A stretch of 64,000 nt of DNA from Prostheceraeus crozeri (GCA_907163375.1 CAJQUW010005533.1:1885001-1949000), one strand, 5' to 3'. Shown: positions 44,042-56,685, numbered from the stretch's first letter. Numbers and translations are program-made. The notes: a model not told the origin generated them from the sequence alone.

Positions 44042-44644
44042 TTGATGCTGAAAGGTAGAATTAACGGAGCCATACGATTGCTGGGTCATCATAAAAATAA
44101 CGGTATTCTTCCTATTACCTCAACTACCATTGACGACCTGAAGGCCAAGCACCCTTATCCTAGGCCTATAAGTGATGAAATGATGCTTCAAGGCCCTATC
44201 AAACTTAGTCATCCCGTTCTATTTGAGAAACTCAACGATGACACGGTATTGAATGCAGCCATGAACATAGAGGGAGCGGCTGGTGTACCACAATCCAACG
44301 CTGAAGAATGGTGAAGGATGCTGGGGAGCAATGTTTATGGTTCAGCAGGCCTCGATCTTCGAAAGGCCATCGTGCGAATGGCAAAGAATTCATGTACACA
44401 AGAAATTCTAGATCCTGAATCCCTGGAAACTTTACTTGCTTGCCGCTTGATTCCTTTGTCCAAAGATCCAGGTGTACGCCCGATTGGAAAAGGAGAAATT
44501 TTGCGACGAATTATTGCGAAATCTGTGATGAATACCTTGCGCAATGATTTGTTATATTCGGCAGGAAATTTACAGCTGTGTGCAGCTCAGAAAGCAGGAT
44601 ATGAGATAGCAATACACGCCGTAGTTGATTTTTTCAATGACGAT
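44042..44644 (+). pseudogene. RT element, upstream half (before the Polinton)
   Basis: Reads GRINGAIRLLGHHKNNGILP, then KHPYPRPISDEM, then LLACRLIPLSKDPGVRPIGK and GEILRRIIAKSVM, then LCAAQKAGYEIAIHAVVDFF. This matches an animal retroelement class whose RT has PVG.GE..RRI.GK and EGTTQG[DN]P boxes. A stop after NAEEW near 44312 interrupts it. It is cut by the Polinton at the GACGAT target and continues at 62104. The family is remembered from invertebrate genomes; its clade name is not certain. Confidence 0.75.
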
Positions 44645-44819
44645 AGTAGTATAGGGTATGTCATCCCCACCCGATTTTTTTCGAATATTTTTCAATGTTT
44701 TACAAATTTTACACACTTGCAATTTTAGCGAAAAATATTACAAATATCAATTTCACGTAGTCCAAAAATTTACGTAGTCTTTTCACATAGTCTAAAAATA
44801 TCAAAATATTTATTAAAAA

Positions 44820-45068
44820 ATGGATGAAACAAAAGTGGAAGAAACCTCAAAAATGGAAGAAACCTCGAGAATATATCCTTCGTTATCACAATCAAATACA
44901 AGTGAAATTGACATTGAAAAAATGAATAAAGAAAAGCAAAAAGATAGAGTTAGGTATATGAAAGATAAAGAATCTCAATTATTATTAAGATTAGAGCATT
45001 ATGATAAATTAAGAAGACGCAATTATTACTTAGACATTCTTTGTCATTGTACTCTCACCATTGTTTAA
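44820..45068 (+). CDS. Polinton terminal-repeat gene 1 (unknown)
   Basis: An 82-codon frame starting MDETKVEETSKMEETSR, acidic and then basic (KEKQKDRVRYMKDKESQLLL). The start follows the AT-rich TATTTATTAAAAAATG string shared by many genes of the element. Function unknown. A mirrored copy is at 61635-61883, and a relative with a different, membrane-spanning continuation begins at 46405. Confidence 0.5.
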   Translation: MDETKVEETSKMEETSRIYPSLSQSNTSEIDIEKMNKEKQKDRVRYMKDKESQLLLRLEHYDKLRRRNYYLDILCHCTLTIV

Positions 45069-45629
45069 AGTACTAATTGTGTGAACTGGAAGATCATTGT
45101 AACTCATAAACTCAAAATTATTCAATGAACACGTACACTGACTGATGATTGAAGAGAGAGAGAGAGATTTATTCTTCTAGCAACGGAAAACATCTAACAG
45201 CATTCCCCTAAAATTATATTGCAATCTCTTGTCATTTCAATTTACGCATCGGTAATATTTTGACAGTTCAATTTACGCATCGGTAAAAATTTGACAGTTC
45301 AATTTACCCCTACGTAATTATTTTCAGAATCAGTTTTCAAAGTCAGTTTTCAAAGCCTGTTTTCAAAGTCAGTTTTAGAAATCCATTTGCAAAACTTATT
45401 TAGCGTTTTCTCTTTCCACATGAATAGGTTAAAACACATAAGGGTAGCAATAAAAAGCAATTCTTCTTGTGAATTTAGAACGCATAAGGGTAACGCCGAT
45501 ATGCAAGATAGTTGTTATAGCAATTTTAAACAATCACTTTAACGATGAAACACATTAACGAATGAATTTCTTCTCTCAAGGAGTATTTAGATAGTTAGTT
45601 TATTTTAATTCATCTCATTCACTTCTATC

Positions 45630-46051
45630 ATTCATGATGAGTAAACATTTGGGTGATCGTATTGAAACGACAATAGGACAAATCGCAAAAAAAATGTGCC
45701 AGATCTGTAAAGAAGAATCATTTAATAAATAATGTAGATCTACAAAAAAGTTTGGAAAACTTTAGTGATATTGATTTTGATGATTTCTTGACGTCGTGTG
45801 AAATATCACAGCGAATTTTAAACGAAGTTAAAGGCGCTGCTGCATTAGAACGCAAGCGAAGAACTTTACAAAAGCAATATGTTGTGAAGCGTGAAACGGC
45901 GAGAATGAAACGTTCTCTTGATGAACGACTTGAAACGGATTATTATAATAAGACAATGAAAACAAGTCAAAATGTTTTAAATCTACAACCAGGAACATCA
46001 TCAACTCAAGATGAAGAGATATCACAATTGCAAGCCATTCAAGACAAATGA
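45630..46051 (+). pseudogene. Polinton terminal-repeat gene 2 (unknown), left copy
   Basis: Encodes a charged protein including ENFSDIDFDDFLTSCEISQR, ALERKRRTLQKQYVVKRE and a Gln/Ser-rich end (LQPGTSSTQDEEISQLQ). It is rich in predicted helix and probably nuclear or regulatory, but no family was recognised. The copy looks broken. Confidence 0.45.
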
Positions 46052-46404
46052 TTTTGTGGACAACTACACCTGAAAAGCAAGCAGTGATTCAATAACTATC
46101 TAAAACTCAGTTTTTTCTAATTCATTTTGAGAAGTTCATGAAAAAAGGAAATCTGTTAAACAATGTAGATTAGAATAATTATTATATAATCATTTCAAAA
46201 TCGAATAAGTAGTAAGGTAAGTCATCATTATGAGACAGTTTTAAATCAATCCCCCCTTCTGAGTTCTAGGGGTCCTATAAGAAATTTTTTTATTATAGAA
46301 TGTCTAGCATAACCGAGTTCTTTAAATTATATGGCAAACAAACAACTACGAATTTCGATTTAAATAGAATTTCAGAAGATTGTATTCGAAATATTTATTA
46401 AAAA

Positions 46405-47301
46405 ATGGATGAAACAAAAGTGGAAGAAACCTCAAAATTTGAAGAAACCTCAAGAATATATCCTTCGTTATCTCGATTAAAAATAACTGAATGGAATAAA
46501 GAAAAACACAAAGATAGAGTACGTTATATGACAGATCAGGAATCTCAATTATTATTAAGATAAGAGCATTGCAAAAAATTAAGAAAGAGATGGTCTAAAG
46601 TTAAGAATGTAACACAAGGTATTGGAATCTTTATAACAGTAAGTTTAGGGGTATTCACAATTATAATAACTTCGGGTGTTTTAGTAATTCCAGTAGTTGC
46701 TACTGCTTTAACAGGTACGGGTGTTTTTACAACTTCACTTGTTACAATGTTAGATAAATCTTTAATTACTAAGAAACGAAAATCATTAAAAACTAAGCAT
46801 TTACATATTAAAGAAGTCTATGACATATTAGATTACTACTTTCAAAGAGTATGTGATGATAATGTTATTACGTTAGATGAGATTGAAAAATTTGATCAAA
46901 TATCTAATGAAGCTAATAAAATATCATTTCATTTAAAGTCAGAAAAAGTTGATGATAAAAATTCTAGTGATGGTAAAATTTTTAGTGATGGTAAAATTTC
47001 TAATGAAGAAAATGATAAAAGTTTTTCAGAAGAACTAAAAACTTTATTAAGCAAAACTTTATTAAACAAAACTTTAGACGAAAAGATGTCAGACGACAAA
47101 GCAATAAAAGATAATTTGTTCAGTAAAATGTTTTTGTTGTATTCCAATGTTACCACAAAATTCAAATATTATTTTTTAAAAATGGATAAAATTAAAACTG
47201 ATAATCAAAAAAGAATTCAACAATTAGATGAGTTAATAAAGCAAAAAAATATTATGAAGGAAAATCATACTCAGCATAGAATGACAAAACCTGGTATTTA
47301 A
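46405..47301 (+). pseudogene. Polinton membrane-protein gene (unknown)
   Basis: Begins like terminal-repeat gene 1 (MDETKVEETSKFEETSR) but continues into a long hydrophobic stretch (GIGIFITVSLGVFTIIITSG and onward) that should span a membrane, followed by a helical charged domain (LKTKHLHIKEVYDILDYYFQ) with a short acidic repeat (SSDGKIFSDGKIS). It suggests that terminal-repeat gene 1 is a partial copy of this gene. No family recognised. Broken. Confidence 0.5.
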
Positions 47302-47304
47302 TCT

Positions 47305-47995
47305 GATGTTTGAAAAAATGCAGCAAACCGAACAAGTAAAAACTGATTTTGAAAATACTATTGAACCATTTAAAACTCTTGAAAAAGAACTTGCTAGTCA
47401 GGATAACCGAGTAAATATAACAGATCCAGCACTTAAAACATTATTAGATGATTATGGATAGTTAGAAGCAAATATAGAAAAAAAATTACCAAAATCTATG
47501 TTATTTGAACATTCTACTTTCTTTTTAGATAAAAAAATATTTGCAAGATTTTATCTTGGCGGAAAAGAAATATTTCCACAACCTTTACGGGGTTTAATTT
47601 TTTCACCAGATAAATCACCTATTAGTTTAGATAGAAATTTTGTTGATCTTTTAAGAGGAGCAGATTTAAAAAGATATGGCGTAGAAGATCTTATAAAATA
47701 TAAAGCTGTGTTAGATAGCGTTGGTGCAGTAAAATCTCTTAGACGTCATAAACAATTAGAAAATTTATTACCAACAGCACCTAAAGTAGGAAAAGGTTTT
47801 AAAACAGAAACAACTATATTTTTACCAGATGATCCACAAGAATTATTAAATAGATTAAATATTTTAATATCTGCAATAAAAGAAGGACATGATTCTAGTT
47901 TCAATGAAATTCATGCCATATTAAAAAGACTATTACAAAAGAAGATTATAAACGAAGAGGATTATAGAAGTGTAGCTGAAATATGTTGCTTTTAA
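47305..47995 (+). pseudogene. Polinton gene of unknown function
   Basis: A conserved-looking protein with LPKSMLFEHSTFFLDKKIFA, PQPLRGLIFSPDKSPIS and YGVEDLIKYKAVLDSVGAVK, ending in a helical domain. It lies between the membrane-protein gene and the penton gene. Possibly a virion or assembly protein, by position only. Broken. Confidence 0.45.
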
Positions 47996-48036
47996 TTTTT
48001 ATAAAAAAATATTTATTTAAAATTTTTATTTAAAAA

Positions 48037-48825
48037 ATGTGTTCAGCAGATTTAGAAAAAATAAATTATCAGTTAGAAAATTTAACCGAGATTTTGGGTT
48101 CATCAAAATTTAGTACGACGTTAAAAATTATAACAACTACTTCATCACATACTTGTAATTTAGAACCCATTTTACATTTGGAACAGAATAAAAATTATCA
48201 AATTGCATTAACTGGTTTCTCCACATTTAACACTATTCAAAACGTTATCAAAGATGTGAATGATCAATTTAGATATTCTACTGATAAAGGCAAAACGTGG
48301 AAAGTACTAACTTTTCTTACTGGTTCTTACGAAGTTGAATCAATATCAAATGAAATTAAGAGACATTTAGGTGTACCATTTAAAGATAAGAAACAATTAC
48401 ATTTCGCAATTGAACCGGCAGTTAATAAATTTTCTCTTACTTTAGACGAAAATCATCAAATTGATTTTAATCATGATAGATCATTGTCAAAACTATTGGG
48501 ATTTAATAAACAAACCTATAGTCAAGGTTATCATTTAGGTGAGAAGATTCCTAAAATAACTGAAATAAATTCAATTGTTGTACATTTTGACATTATTGAA
48601 GGAGGATATATAAATGGTAAATTGTCAAATTTGATATTCAGTTTTCCAGCTTTTACTGTACCCATTGGTTATAGATTAAATGTATTTCCACAAACATTAA
48701 TATATTTCCCTATTACAAGCAAAGCTATTAACAGAATGAACATTAGAATAACAGATAAGAAAGGAAAGGAAATGAATTTTGGAGGTGAAGAGATTATGTT
48801 AGATCTTTTGGTTAGAGAAGTTTAA
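48037..48825 (+). CDS. Polinton minor capsid (penton) protein
   Basis: A 262-codon single frame, right size for Polinton pentons. The diagnostic C-terminal half reads RSLSKLLGFNKQTYSQGYHL, then INSIVVHFDIIEGGYINGKL, FPAFTVPIGYRLNVFP, and MNIRITDKKGKEMNFGGEEI, matching the single-jelly-roll penton pattern. It would form the five-fold vertices. The start follows TTTTTATTTAAAAAATG. This part looks whole. Confidence 0.85.
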   Translation: MCSADLEKINYQLENLTEILGSSKFSTTLKIITTTSSHTCNLEPILHLEQNKNYQIALTGFSTFNTIQNVIKDVNDQFRYSTDKGKTWKVLTFLTGSYEVESISNEIKRHLGVPFKDKKQLHFAIEPAVNKFSLTLDENHQIDFNHDRSLSKLLGFNKQTYSQGYHLGEKIPKITEINSIVVHFDIIEGGYINGKLSNLIFSFPAFTVPIGYRLNVFPQTLIYFPITSKAINRMNIRITDKKGKEMNFGGEEIMLDLLVREV

Positions 48826-48884
48826 TTGTCTTCTTTAAAAATAAAAATTATTTATTAAAAAATGAGTGAAGTGCCCCCATTAAA

Positions 48885-49616
48885 TAAAAAAAACTTAAAT
48901 TCAATCATCATCATAGCTTGTCAAATGAAGTTTTATCAGTTATTTGTGGAAGATCAGGATGTGGTAAAACATATATATTATTTAAAATTCTAACTACTCC
49001 CAACTTTTTAGATTATAACAATCTTATAATTTATACAACAACAGCAGAAAAACCTGTTTATCAATTTTTAAAATATGGATTTGAAAATAATCTTAAGAAA
49101 CCGCAATTGCTTCCTTATTCGAAGAATATGAAAAATCTGAATATGAAGAGGAAATAAGTTCGTGGTGTGAAGAAGCAGCAAAAAATAATCAGTTAGTAGA
49201 ATCCAATAAAAATAACCATATAAAGATACAATTAATAGATGATGGTGGTAATATGCAAGATCCTAGTAAACTAGATAAAACAATGAAGCATTGTGTAATT
49301 TCTGATGATTGCGTTAATGATAGAAATCAGTCAGTTCAGAGAAATTATTTTACAAGAGGTAGACATAATAACTGTAGTGTTTTTTATTTAACACAAAGTA
49401 TGTATTCATTAGACGGAAGTATTATTAGAAAGAATGCGAATATATTTATGCTATTTGAAATTAATGCAAGAAATGTTAAGAGATTTATGCGTAAGAAATA
49501 AAGATGAATTTAAACAATCGTGTAACAATGCTTTGTCAAAAGATTATGGCTTCATTACAATTAATATTGATAAAAAAATACATGAAAGAGCTATCGAACA
49601 ATTGTTCTCTTACTGA
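48885..49616 (+). pseudogene. Polinton packaging ATPase
   Basis: Carries a Walker A motif (CGRSGCGKTYILFK), a Walker B-like HCVISDDCVNDRN, and FYLTQSMYSLDGSIIRKNAN, the sensor region of the FtsK/HerA-type genome-packaging ATPases of Polintons and their viral relatives. It lies between penton and polymerase, as is common. Broken. Confidence 0.8.
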
Positions 49617-49692
49617 AAGTCGATAGAACATATTTTCGCGGAGTGATCGAATAATTTTTTCTTATAAATTTTTTACTAATGGAAATAAAAAT

Positions 49693-49998
49693 ATGTTGTA
49701 TGCGCAAAAGATAGAACATGTACCAGTTTTAAAAGATTATCGTCATCCTACAAACCCTGTCAATTCGAAGAAAGAAGTTAGATTATATTATCATCATAAA
49801 TACGTAGCGTTCGTTACAGATTATAAAACAAAACATGGTATCAAACCGTGTGTTAAATCAAATACCTTTCCACTTTGTCTACGAAGTTTCAGAGTATTTT
49901 TAGCATACAATAATTTATGGTGGTTGGTTAAGAAAGAAAATTTAACAAAGCATGAATTAGAAACATTACATCAAATAAATATTCCTGTGTATGTGTAA
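49693..49998 (+). CDS. Small Polinton gene (unknown)
   Basis: 101 codons with a basic start (KIEHVPVLKDYRHPTNPVNS) and aromatic-rich end (FLAYNNLWWLVKKENL). No family recognised. It lies directly before the polymerase gene, with an AT-rich leader. Confidence 0.4.
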   Translation: MLYAQKIEHVPVLKDYRHPTNPVNSKKEVRLYYHHKYVAFVTDYKTKHGIKPCVKSNTFPLCLRSFRVFLAYNNLWWLVKKENLTKHELETLHQINIPVYV

Positions 49999-50024
49999 AA
50001 ATACATTTTTTCTTTTAAAAAATA

Positions 50025-53000
50025 TGAATGGTGAAATGTCTCTCGGACTAACGTCTAGGATTGATGAATTAAACAAGAAACAAATTGCTGAGTTTGATGC
50101 ACAAATTAAGCGTAGTAAACGTATCAAAAAACAGAAACGTGGAACAAAAGAAATATTAGAAACACCTATTACTGATGTTTTTGAAGAATAAAGAATTAAG
50201 GATGAAGTGGGAGAAGATTTAATAAATCTCTTTAATCCGAATGAAATTAAATATGATAATGTATGTTTTATTACTGTAGTAAATGATATACGTAAACTTT
50301 TAACAAATGGAAAAATTATTAATTTACTTGGAAAAGTTGTTAAAGATAGTGATAATATGATTCAAAACTTTTACGTAAGCTTCTGTAATAAAAATCATTT
50401 GAAACATGGTTTTCTAATCTAGATGAAAAATCAGATAGTAGTGAATGGTTTTTACAGGAAATATGAAATATGAAGATTATGGAATGAAGTTAGTACAAAG
50501 ATCACATAGAGGTGCTGGTTTTAATATGAAATATAGAATCAAAGAATATTTCGGTGAATATTGTTATATTCCTTCTGAAGATTTCTGATTTATAAAATGT
50601 TATAATGTTCTACGTGGTTTCAGCAAAGAAGAAGACGAAATTATGAGAGAATTGTTTTATAATTTTTTATATAAAGAGAAAGCTACATCTAGAACAGGAG
50701 TAATGTCAAACTGCAAATTTTCTCAATTCAATAAATACTTTGGAGAATGTGTTCAGTATTACAGTCCTACCAGCCGTCATTTAAATCCTAGAGGTATTAA
50801 AACGACTCATAATTATGTTTATTATAATTATTTTCATGAAGGTTCATCAATTGGTCACTATTTTTTAATAGACAAGAATCATAAACCCGCAGCTATTAGA
50901 GAAATTGAAAATAATTTCAAACCAATATATAAAACAGTTAATGATGAACATTTAACAACACTTCCGTATAAAACCATAACAAAGAAACCAATTGACTATG
51001 GTTCAACATACATATCGGATCTCGAAACTTATCCAGATCCAAAATATCCCACAGCTCATCCTATTGCTTATGCTTTAGGTGCTATTAATTTTAATAAATT
51101 TATATCTTGTTTACCAATGCAAAGATTGAAAGAATTAGACACACGTTTGTTAAGTGATATGATTAAAATTAAACAATCAAAAGATGAAAATGAAATTAAA
51201 GAACTTAAGAAACAGATAAGTGCATACAATAATTTAACTGAAACAGAATTTAATAAACTTCAACATTGTGTGAAAATATTTATTAGGAAACAAGATGAAT
51301 GACGCATGTCCGATCCACCAATTTTTCAAAACTCTTGGAGAATTTAATTATTCGAAAGTAACTTTAATAGCTCACAATTCATCAGGCTTTGATTCCTCTT
51401 TTCCGATAAAATCTAATTTTAAATTAGCTAAAGCACCACTTAAAACTTCAAGAGGAATATTAACTGCTTCATTACAAAATCCTTATACAACTACAAGTGT
51501 TAGCAAATATATTCAAAAATCTCTTAGATTTAATAATAATAAAAAATCATCACCTCGAGGTAAATTAGCACACCAAACTATTATAATGAAATGTAGTTAT
51601 CAACATGTAAAAACAAGTCTTTCCAAATGGTGTGAGAATTTTAAAATTCCTCACAATGCGTGTAAATTAAATTATGAAATTGAAGACATAACACATGAAA
51701 ATTCTAAAGAAAAAGAAAATGAATGGAAACCATATTTAGTTAACGATATTCTTTCTTTAGCTTTTTGTATCTACAAATATAATAATGTTATGCGAGATTT
51801 AGTTGGAGAAGATATAACTACTAATTTAACATCCTCTGCTTTAACATTTAACGGTTGGATGAAAAGCGACAATATGAAATGACAAAATGACAATATAAAT
51901 ATTCATTCTCATACAGATTTATGGACTAGAAATTATATTAGAAAATCTGTTAAAGGTGGAAGAGTTTCAGCAAATATAAGAAAATACATATCTCCATTTT
52001 GTAACATCTTGTTACCAATATTAAAACAGTATTTACCTGGAAGTAATTTAATAGATTTAATGAAACAGTATCGAGATTTAGGAGATAAAACTGAAATTTG
52101 TAAGAAAATTTCAAATCAACTATTTGAAAAAAAATGAATTTCTAATGGCTTTTGATGCAACATCTTTATATCCATCAGCTATGTATGATGAAAATTCAGA
52201 ATACCCTAAATCTGAATCAGCTAGAAAATTTCGTCAAGAAGAAGAACGACAAGTAGTATATAAATTTAATACTCAAACATTTAGACCTAAAACTGGAATA
52301 TTCTCTGTTGTGCTTCAATATCCGAATGATATGTTTTTCCAACCAGTTCCTACAAGAGATAAAGTTAAAAATCAAAATAATAATTCTCATGTAAAAGTAA
52401 TCAGGTTTAGAAATGGTATATGTTATGATGTATTAACTTCTGTAGACATACAAGAAATTGTTAGATGTGGTGGAAAGATACTATCTATTACCGATGGTAT
52501 AATCTATGAAGAAAATTATCACGTTTCACTATTTCGAAAATACATTGAGAAACTTTTTAATTTGAGAAAAAAATATGAAACAGAAGGAAACACTGTAGGT
52601 GATGAGTTAATTAAATTATTGATGAATTCACTATATGGAAAAACCGTACAAAAAGACATAACCACTAAATATCATTTATGGAATGAAAGTACATTGAAGA
52701 AAATTTTACTCAAGAAGTAAAAGATTTTGAAAAAGTAAGTGATGAACAATATTTAGCGAAAGTAGAAATTGAAGATGATCAATTTCCTAAAGCCAATATT
52801 CAAAATGAATCTACGGCCAAAGGCCTGAGCAGCTGCGCGACAATATCATTCATGCCATCACATTTAGGTTCTTTTATTCTTTCTCAGTCTAGAAGAATCA
52901 TGAATAATTTTATTTTGGAAATTTATGGTTTCAAAGAAAAATAGATATATTACACAGATACCGATAGTATATACATTTCTAATGTGCTCTTCAATAAATT

Positions 53001-53454
53001 AGGTGCTGCTGGATATCTTGGTGGAGAATTGTGTCTAGGAAAAAATGATTATGGAAATGGTGGAATTATTTTTGCAATGTTTATTGCCTCTAAAATAAAA
53101 TATTGTATTACTGTAGATGAACAAGGAAGACTTAGTGAAAAGAAAACATTTAAAGGATATTCACAAAATAAAGTAAAAGTAGAAGATTTTCTAAAATTAT
53201 ATTCGGGTAAAACATTATCGACTACAGTTAATAAACCATGGAAAAAATCTTTAGAAACTGGCATTAGTATTCCTGATAAAAATAATAATACTGAAGAAAA
53301 AAGATTTTCTGGTCAAATAAATATTCTTAAACGTCAAGCACCTGATGAAAATGAAATTATGTTACCTTATAACGGAGAAGATATTCAAAATGAAATATTT
53401 CAAACAATCTTCGCTGAGAGTAATTTAAATGATGATGATGACACGTGGGAATGA
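50025..53454 (+). pseudogene. Polinton protein-primed DNA polymerase B
   Basis: Exonuclease landmarks (SDLETYPDPKYPTAHPIAYA, TLIAHNSSGFDS) precede polymerase landmarks (FLMAFDATSLYPSAMYDE, LLMNSLYGKTVQKD, YTDTDSIYI). The long insert-rich layout fits the protein-primed polymerases of Polintons, which replicate the element using a terminal protein. The last part includes GGIIFAMFIASKIKYCITVD. This is the largest gene of the element and is broken in several places. Confidence 0.85.
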
Positions 53455-53505
53455 TAATTTTTTTTATTACATCTAAAAATTTCATTACATGAAAATTTAT
53501 TACAT

Positions 53506-54400
53506 CTAAAATTTATGAACCTTATATTTAGTTTCTAATCGTTTTTTTACAATTTCTAAAAGTTCAACATCAAATTCTTTAATATCATTAATTTCTTTAA
53601 AAAAAGGGATAGTATCTTTATTTTCCCCGAAATTTAAATATAATAAATGAATTACCGTTTTATCATGATGTGAAATACAATAATAGACTTCTTTATTTGA
53701 ATCAGTATATATTTCTTTTGTATTATTATTTTCATGGCTAGAATAATAATTAGGAAGATAGTGAAATGTTTCACGTATAATGTCACGTTCTTTAGTTATT
53801 TTATTTTCTTTATCATATAAAGTCTTATTAAAAGATAATTTAAATTTATTTTCACTAACTATTGATTCTTCATCAACATCATAAATTATACTTTTTGGTA
53901 TAGGATGCCATTCCCTGATAGGAATATCTAATTCCAAATTATATTTATTATCTGATAATAATATAATAGAGAAAAATACTGGTCTTTGATCTCTATTGGA
54001 AAATTTAATAACACCACCATAATCTGAATCATTTTTAGTTTTTATTAAAGATGGTAAAATTTTTAATTGATTAGATGTAAATCCTAATTTAAATTTTGTA
54101 GACCCAACACATAGTTGTCTAATAGTATCTTCAACTATTCCATTATTATTATTTTCAATTGTTAAAAAAATGAAATTTAGATAAATTTTGTTAATATGTA
54201 GTATTAATATCATGTTGAGATATAAATTTTTCTTCACTTAAATTTTTGTAATTACTAGTATTATCATCATTATAATCATAATTATTATCAGATTCTTCAA
54301 TATGATTCACAGGATTATTTTGATTATGATTATGATCATGATTATTATTATTACTATTATTTTCAAGTTTATATGGTGTTGTCCACATATAAATTTTTTC
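53506..54400 (-). pseudogene. Reverse-strand Polinton gene block 1 (unknown)
   Basis: Runs opposite to the polymerase. It encodes an Asn-rich region (MWTTPYKLENNSNNNNHDHN, low complexity) followed by a domain with LCVGSTKFKLGFTSNQLKIL, DYGGVIKFSNRDQRPVFFSI and YLPNYYSSHENNN. No family recognised. The placement after the polymerase, convergent with it, is like that of accessory genes in other elements of this kind. Broken. Confidence 0.45.
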
Positions 54401-54636
54401 TTGTTGTGCTAAGCCATTTATATATGATTTTATTAAATTAATGTTTCAATCAGAATAGAATCCCACATATGTGTCATTATCATATCTTTGGGGCATTTCT
54501 ACTATTTCTCTTTTATAAACAGTATCTCTATAATATACTAGACATAATTCATCATTATGTTTTTTACTTTCAATATGAATATTATATTGATTTAATTCGT
54601 CTACAAATAATCTAATTTTAGATTTTGAGAAACATT

Positions 54637-55181
54637 TTAATTTTTTACTAATTCTCTAATGTTGATATAATTGATAATTTTATTTTCAATCCAATCAGTA
54701 TTACTAATTGGTAAAACCTCTCTAATAAACCCATATACACCATTATTCCCTATGATAACCATATTTTCTTTATTCAGTTCTACATATGCCACATCATTAT
54801 ATTTGCTGACAATATCCATGAATTTTATGAATGGATCACCTGGAAATATACAATAATTTGTTTCAATGTTAGGTAAACCTTTAGTCTGTTCTTTAAATAC
54901 TTCAGCTTGTAATTCAAACAAAAGATTAACATCTGTACATGGATTATTATTATTATCAAAAAAATATTTTCAAATCCCGATGATCTCGTCGAATAAGAAG
55001 AACAGGATGATACGGGCGAATATAATTTTTCTAAATTTCCTTTTTCCATTTTTTCCTTCAATATAATTTTTTGACAACCTAAACACACTATTTTTGCTTT
55101 TAAACAATCCGCACACTGATATTTACTATCATAGAACTCTGACTTAGGATTCATAATTTGGTACATTTGACTCATTTCCAT
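54637..55181 (-). pseudogene. Reverse-strand Polinton gene block 2 (unknown)
   Basis: Starts MEMSQMYQIMNPKSEFYDSK, with two CxxC pairs (YQCADCLKAKIVCLGCQKII) that could bind zinc, then a Ser-rich linker. A second part reads YCIFPGDPFIKFMDIVSKYN and ENMVIIGNNGVYGFIREVLP. No family recognised. Broken. Confidence 0.45.
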
Positions 55182-55239
55182 TTTTTTTATTTTTACGTGA
55201 GAAAAAATTACCTTTTTATTGTTTAAAAAATTATGCTAC

Positions 55240-56105
55240 CAAATATTGGTGGAGGTGCATATAATCGAATAATCGTGAATCAGAAATAGAAATAGAAAAT
55301 TATATCATGAAGACTGGAGACGTTTTATCTGGCCCATTACATCTTTCTATTCTTCCGCAACAAAATACAGAGTTCACGAATAAACAATATGTTGATACAC
55401 AAATTAATGACTTAAAAGAAAAATACATAAATGATGTTTTGGTTCCACTGATGAATGAATTAAAGTTGCTAAAACTTAATGACAAATCATAAAACGAAAA
55501 ATTATTAAAACTTGATAAAAGGATAGAGAGCTAGAAGTAAATATAGCAAAACTTTTTAAAAAAATTTCAGAACAATCAAAAATTTTAATATTACTTTCTA
55601 TAAAGTTAAAATCTGCAGTCATTAAAAATAAACATCAGATACAACTATTGAAAGAACAATTAGAAAATGAATTAGAAAAACTTCCTAAAAAAATTTTTAA
55701 AAATTTAAATAAGTTACAAGCTACATTCCAAAAAAGTGTTGATGAATTAAGTACTAAAATTACTGAACAAATGAAAAAGATGAATAGAATAGTAAATGAA
55801 GTTAACTCACTAAATCAAAAAGTTGATAAAAAAGTAAATTTTTTAAAATCAATTTAGAAAATGAATTGAAGAAAAATTATAAAGGAAATAAAGAGCAATT
55901 AGATGCTGTTAAAAATCATTTAGATGTTCTTAAAGTTCAGTTGAATGCACTTAAAACGGCGTTGAAGATGAATCAGGAGAAAATGCAAGTTCATAGAAAA
56001 GAAATTAAAATACATCACACGCTGCTTGACGCAATAGATAAAGCGCAACAGAAAATTAATAAAGTTATCACGCGGTTGTTGTCCATTCACACACGTAAAT
56101 CTTAA
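55240..56105 (+). pseudogene. Fibre-like coiled-coil gene(s) of the Polinton
   Basis: The first part reads MKTGDVLSGPLHLSILPQQN followed by NKQYVDTQI, a pattern seen at the base of phage and virus fibres. It is followed by two long heptad-rich segments (LLKEQLENELEKLPKKIFKN; LDVLKVQLNALKTALKMNQE) that should form coiled coils. A host-attachment fibre is the likely role, by analogy. Broken. Confidence 0.55.
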
Positions 56106-56145
56106 CGTAAATATTTTCCCCAAAAGTCAAATTTAATCCTAAAAA

Positions 56146-56587
56146 ATGCCTATAATTTATAAACGCAATCTTAAAAATTTTGCCTCACATAAAAAAATTG
56201 CCCGTGAACCATCTATGAAATCTGTTTACCATTATAACAATGTAGAAACAGTTCAAAAAGAAGGAGCTGGTATATTTTCTGGCATCAGTGATAATATAGG
56301 AAGTATCGTTAATGTTATCAAAAATAATAGATTTAATTACATCTGCTGCGAAAGGAGCAGCTGCTATAGGTAGTACAGCTAGTGCAATATCAAATGCTGT
56401 TAAGTCTCAAAACGAATTAAAACAACTAGAAGCTATTCGTAAACTTAAGAATGATTCTGAAGAACTAAAAAAATTTAAAAAACTCTCAGAGGAAGCAAAA
56501 AACAAAATTGCCAACATAGCAGCAGTAGCTGATAGTAAACATGAGGAGAAATCAATTGAAGAAATAAGAGGTAATGTAACGAAGTAA
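56146..56587 (+). pseudogene. Small basic/amphipathic Polinton protein
   Basis: Starts MPIIYKRNLKNFASHKKIAR, basic, then GAGIFSGISDNIGSIVNVIK and ITSAAKGAAAIGSTASAISN, an amphipathic Gly/Ala-rich stretch, then a charged helix. It resembles the membrane-active internal capsid proteins of adenovirus-like elements in character, not in clear sequence. Broken. Confidence 0.45.
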
Positions 56588-56685
56588 GGTACTGGTTTAG
56601 CAAAATTCTAAAATATGTTCTAAAAAGGAATCCTAAGAAAATTACGTTTAGAAAAAACAAAAAAGTCAAATTATTTTTTATAAAA

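Larger units (their letters stand above)
44645..46328 (+). repeat. Polinton left terminal inverted repeat
   Basis: About 1.68 kb matching 60365-62103 in reverse, with roughly 98-99% agreement in the segments compared. It contains two small genes and a GA run. Its inner edge falls in the first codons of the protease gene, so the left end carries a short copy of the protease start (MSSITEFFK at 46301). Confidence 0.92.
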
